Shown here: in pieces, positions 61,264 to 64,000 of the stretch
Layout of the letters: the number at the start of each line of letters is the position of its first letter
How positions within the stretch are numbered: the stretch's first letter is position 1
Source of the DNA: Apostichopus japonicus
Lineage: Eukaryota > Echinodermata > Holothuroidea > Aspidochirotida > Stichopodidae
Length of the DNA: 64,000 bases
Reading direction: 5' to 3'
Assembly: GCF_037975245.1 (NCBI RefSeq)
Contig: NC_092571.1
Span: forward strand, 24,175,564-24,239,563
Notes under the pieces: generated by a model
What the model was told of the DNA's origin: nothing
The model's input: only the letters and a program-made list of their open reading frames with translations
The model's database searches: none
Position numbers and translations under genes: made by a program

Positions 61264-61433
61264 GTTTTTGTTTTCTTCAAATGAGAAGTAGTCGTTCTGT
61301 GCCTGAAAGAAACAACGACGGAGAAACATTCTGGACCAAAGTGCCAATTTTCAAACTGGACGTTCAACTGTGCGGTGGCGTCATGTATAGGGCGCCAGGG
61401 AACATTTGGTTGACATTCAGCCGATACTCATAG

Positions 61434-61572
61434 CTAGTACAGTAACTACAGGTGCCACCTATAACACATGTTACCGTGTTACGAACACAAAGAAGTAATT
61501 ACTGATGCACGGTTGTGGGACATGAAGAGTTGTTACATGTGTTACAGGTGGCACCAGTAGTTACTGTACTAG
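61434..61572. mobile_element. short palindromic MITE-like element
   Basis: The left arm CTAGTACAGTAACTACAGGT (from 61434) is matched by the reverse complement of the right arm, which ends at 61572. The arms are about 40 bp with a few mismatches, and the whole is 139 bp. It lies just upstream of sulfotransferase-like copy 5. No clear target duplication was found. Confidence 0.65.
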
Positions 61573-61915
61573 ATATGTGTTAGAGGTAAAGGAGGTATAC
61601 GGTACCGCTTGATTCCAGTTCACACCTCTCTTTAAAGTACGCCGCCAATTCATCATGCCGAGAACAAAGAAAGGCCATGGTCAGGTATATCCGTAGGCCT
61701 ACTTATAGCATCAAACGACATCATTTGAGAAACGCGCACACTGCACCTTACACACTCCTTTGTATTATTACTATATCCAGCTGTATACCTTATGCATGCA
61801 ATTACATCGTGTAGCCTAGACAATATGTACTCCAGTGTATTATGTAGCCCTTCCAAGTGCAGCCATTGCATGGTGCCGGCTGGAGGAGTAAGAGCAAACA
61901 CAGCAAGTAGTACAC

Positions 61916-62601
61916 AGATCTATATGGAACGCGAAAAGGACCACAACATATGATGATGTTAATGATGATCTAATTTTATACGATCATGTACTGAAAACTT
62001 ACGATCATGTACTAGAAATACACGATCATGTACTAAAAATTTACGATCATGTACCAAACATATACGATCATGTACTAAAAGTATACGATCATGTTCTAAA
62101 CATATACGATCATGTACTACAAACGTAGGATGTACATCAAAACAAATACGATCATGTACTAATAATGTTATGTTCAAAAAAAGTGGCGTCTGCATACGCG
62201 TATGTATATTCATATGTGGCGTATGCATACGAGTATGGATATTCAGTGTAAACTCATTAGGAGCGGGGCTTCAGTATCAACTTTGATATTCCTAGGGACA
62301 CTTATATATGGATATGCATACGCGTATTCAAACGACAATAATGGATATTCATACGCCACTTTTTTTTAACTTGCGCTTTTTCATCATCATCACAAGTTTT
62401 CAGTACATGATCGTATATGTTTTGGTGTACATCTTACGTTTTTAGTACATCATCGCATGTTTTGATGTACATCTTAGTTTTTTAGTACATCATCGTATAT
62501 GTTAAGTACATCATCGTAAGTTTTTTAGTACATGAACGTATAAAATTAGATCATCATTAACATCATCATATGTTGTGGTCCTTTTCGCGTTCCATAGATC
62601 T
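61916..62601. mobile_element. foldback-type element with tandem-repeat arms
   Basis: The left end AGATCTATATGGAACGCGAA matches the reverse complement of the right end (AGATCTATGGAACGCGAA), and the similarity continues through GACCACAACATATGATGATG to the repeat arms. The left arm holds about nine 18-20-bp units with ACGATCATGTACTAAA (61978-62165); the right arm holds the reverse complement (62385-62550). A second inner inverted pair, AAAAAAAGTGGCGT, and several GCATACGCGTAT motifs lie in the centre. There is no transposase and no obvious target duplication. Confidence 0.8.
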
Positions 62602-64000
62602 ATCCCTGGTGTACATATCTCATCTAGTCTTGCTCTGTCTGTCCATCCCTAGTGGGATTCTACAGGCCTACACAGTCAGTACCCTTTACAACTGTCGCTC
62701 ATCGACATTTAACCAAGATCACGTGTAGTAAATATCTATTCCCTATTCCAAGGGACTCGTGAAAATGTTAATTCTGTTCATGTATCAGATGGCACGAGGC
62801 TTTGTCTTCAGTAGTATGAGGCAAACTTCAACACCAATGAAGGTTGGCCAGGTACCTACCGGCACCCTCCCATAATAGCTGAATGGCAATTATATTTAGA
62901 CCGAATCTTCTTATAACCTACATTGACTTCCCCCTGAAGAATGCAACAAATTTATGACATATTTTGTCCGCGAAATGTTTGCGTAAGAGTAGGCGATATG
63001 TTGGAAAGACAATGAGCCTGGCGATTTGAGAAAAATAAAGTCTTGTATATTAGTACAGGTTCTATAATGCTGGCTTATCAGGTGTCTCACATAACATACA
63101 AGCAAACAATAACTTAAAAGAAATTGAAAACCACTCATGCCGAAAGCAATATAACATTACGATGCAAAAAGGAAACGTAAATTCGTATATACTTACTTCT
63201 GCTGAAATGATGTCTCTTCGAGCGGTAAACCGTATTTCGTTAAGAGATACCGTACAAGCAAGCTTCAATTATCAATAATTCAATCGCTTAAATTGACTTC
63301 TACCGATTTTAATCGACACATACCAGCTAAATTATACATATCATTGATTTAAATTTGTTTGTTGAAAATGGGTGTAGTTCATCTTTTATACATTTGGTAA
63401 ATACCCTCCTTTTTTTTTGTAAGGTTCACGGAGTCGGCACGCTTTTTTATTCACTTGTAATTTGAACGTTGGTTGCCTCACTTTATAGTGCTCTCTGTGC
63501 ATTTATTTTCCTGAACAACAGGTTTGAATTTGAATGGTATCTCGTTCTGGAGTAGTCATGGAGCCAACAAACTGATAGTGATTGAAATAAAGCTAGACAC
63601 CGTGACTAGGAATTCTGTGCGTTTGGAATCTTATTGATGATTTTGCTTCATTGAAAGTTATCAATGAGACAATAATGATGTGATCCATTATTCCACAAAC
63701 TGACAAACACATTGCTTATTATACACCAAAGCCCCCCCCCCTTTCCCCACCCTCTGTTTACTAAAGAAAGTAACGAATAACGGTCATTAGCACATGACAC
63801 GATGGGAGGAATGGGAAGAGAGTTGGAGATGGTATAGGTCAAATCATAAAATGGTTATAGGTGTAACATGACAAAGGTTTCTTCAATAAGAAAAATGATC
63901 TTAAATCGCACAACATTTTCCGGTCACTTTCTTAGTCTTCACACGGTCTGTAGAACTATTTAAAATAATAATAATGATAATGATAATAATAATAATAATA
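62602..64000. other. intergenic DNA, no gene recognised
   Basis: No known protein is encoded in any frame. A C run with flanking pyrimidines lies at 63732-63755, and the window ends in an (AAT)n/(GATAAT)n microsatellite at about 63966-64000. Confidence 0.5.

Overview
The window is animal nuclear DNA: small exons with GT-AG introns, tRNA-derived SINEs, LINE and BEL/Pao retroelements, minisatellites and many microsatellites. The repeat content (dispersed repeats carrying TGACCTTTGACCT, CR1/RTE-like LINEs, BEL/Pao) suggests a marine invertebrate deuterostome, most likely an echinoderm. That placement is inference; no rRNA or mitochondrial marker is present.

Region 1 (1-15538): intergenic repeats and one clear host gene on the minus strand, the chromatin reader YEATS4/GAS41. 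It has seven coding exons between 15538 and 4990 that join in frame to 234 aa. Its introns are loaded with repeats: a 3.1 kb, 101-bp minisatellite in intron 3, a trinucleotide array in intron 4, and in intron 2 repeats that copy the 3' end of exon 2 with its splice donor. Region 2 (15539-17600) has no recognisable gene but holds a 445-bp hAT-type MITE with an 8-bp target duplication.

Region 3 (17601 to about 54440) is a segmental tandem array of four plus-strand units (A, B, C, D). Each carries a two-exon, 319-aa sulfotransferase-like gene about 4.5-6 kb into the unit. Units B, C and D share one truncated LINE reverse transcriptase insertion; unit A keeps the unfilled site. Unit B alone has a complete BEL/Pao retrotransposon (7.5 kb, indistinguishable LTRs, 5-bp target duplication, intact 1889-aa polyprotein) antisense in the sulfotransferase intron. 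Exon 1 and exon 2 of the four genes group differently, which points to gene conversion.

Region 4 (54440-64000): a CR1/Rex-like LINE with a 5' inversion and a nested SINE; an 18-bp minisatellite; a repeat whose head is the 5' end of U2 snRNA; a fifth, inverted sulfotransferase-like copy broken by a 1-bp deletion; a small MITE; and a 686-bp foldback element whose arms are tandem repeats. The rest looks like ordinary intergenic DNA.

The host functions visible are thus acetyl-histone reading (YEATS4) and probable sulfo-transfer (substrate unknown). The main story is a young, still-rearranging sulfotransferase-like gene cluster with insertions that date its duplications.
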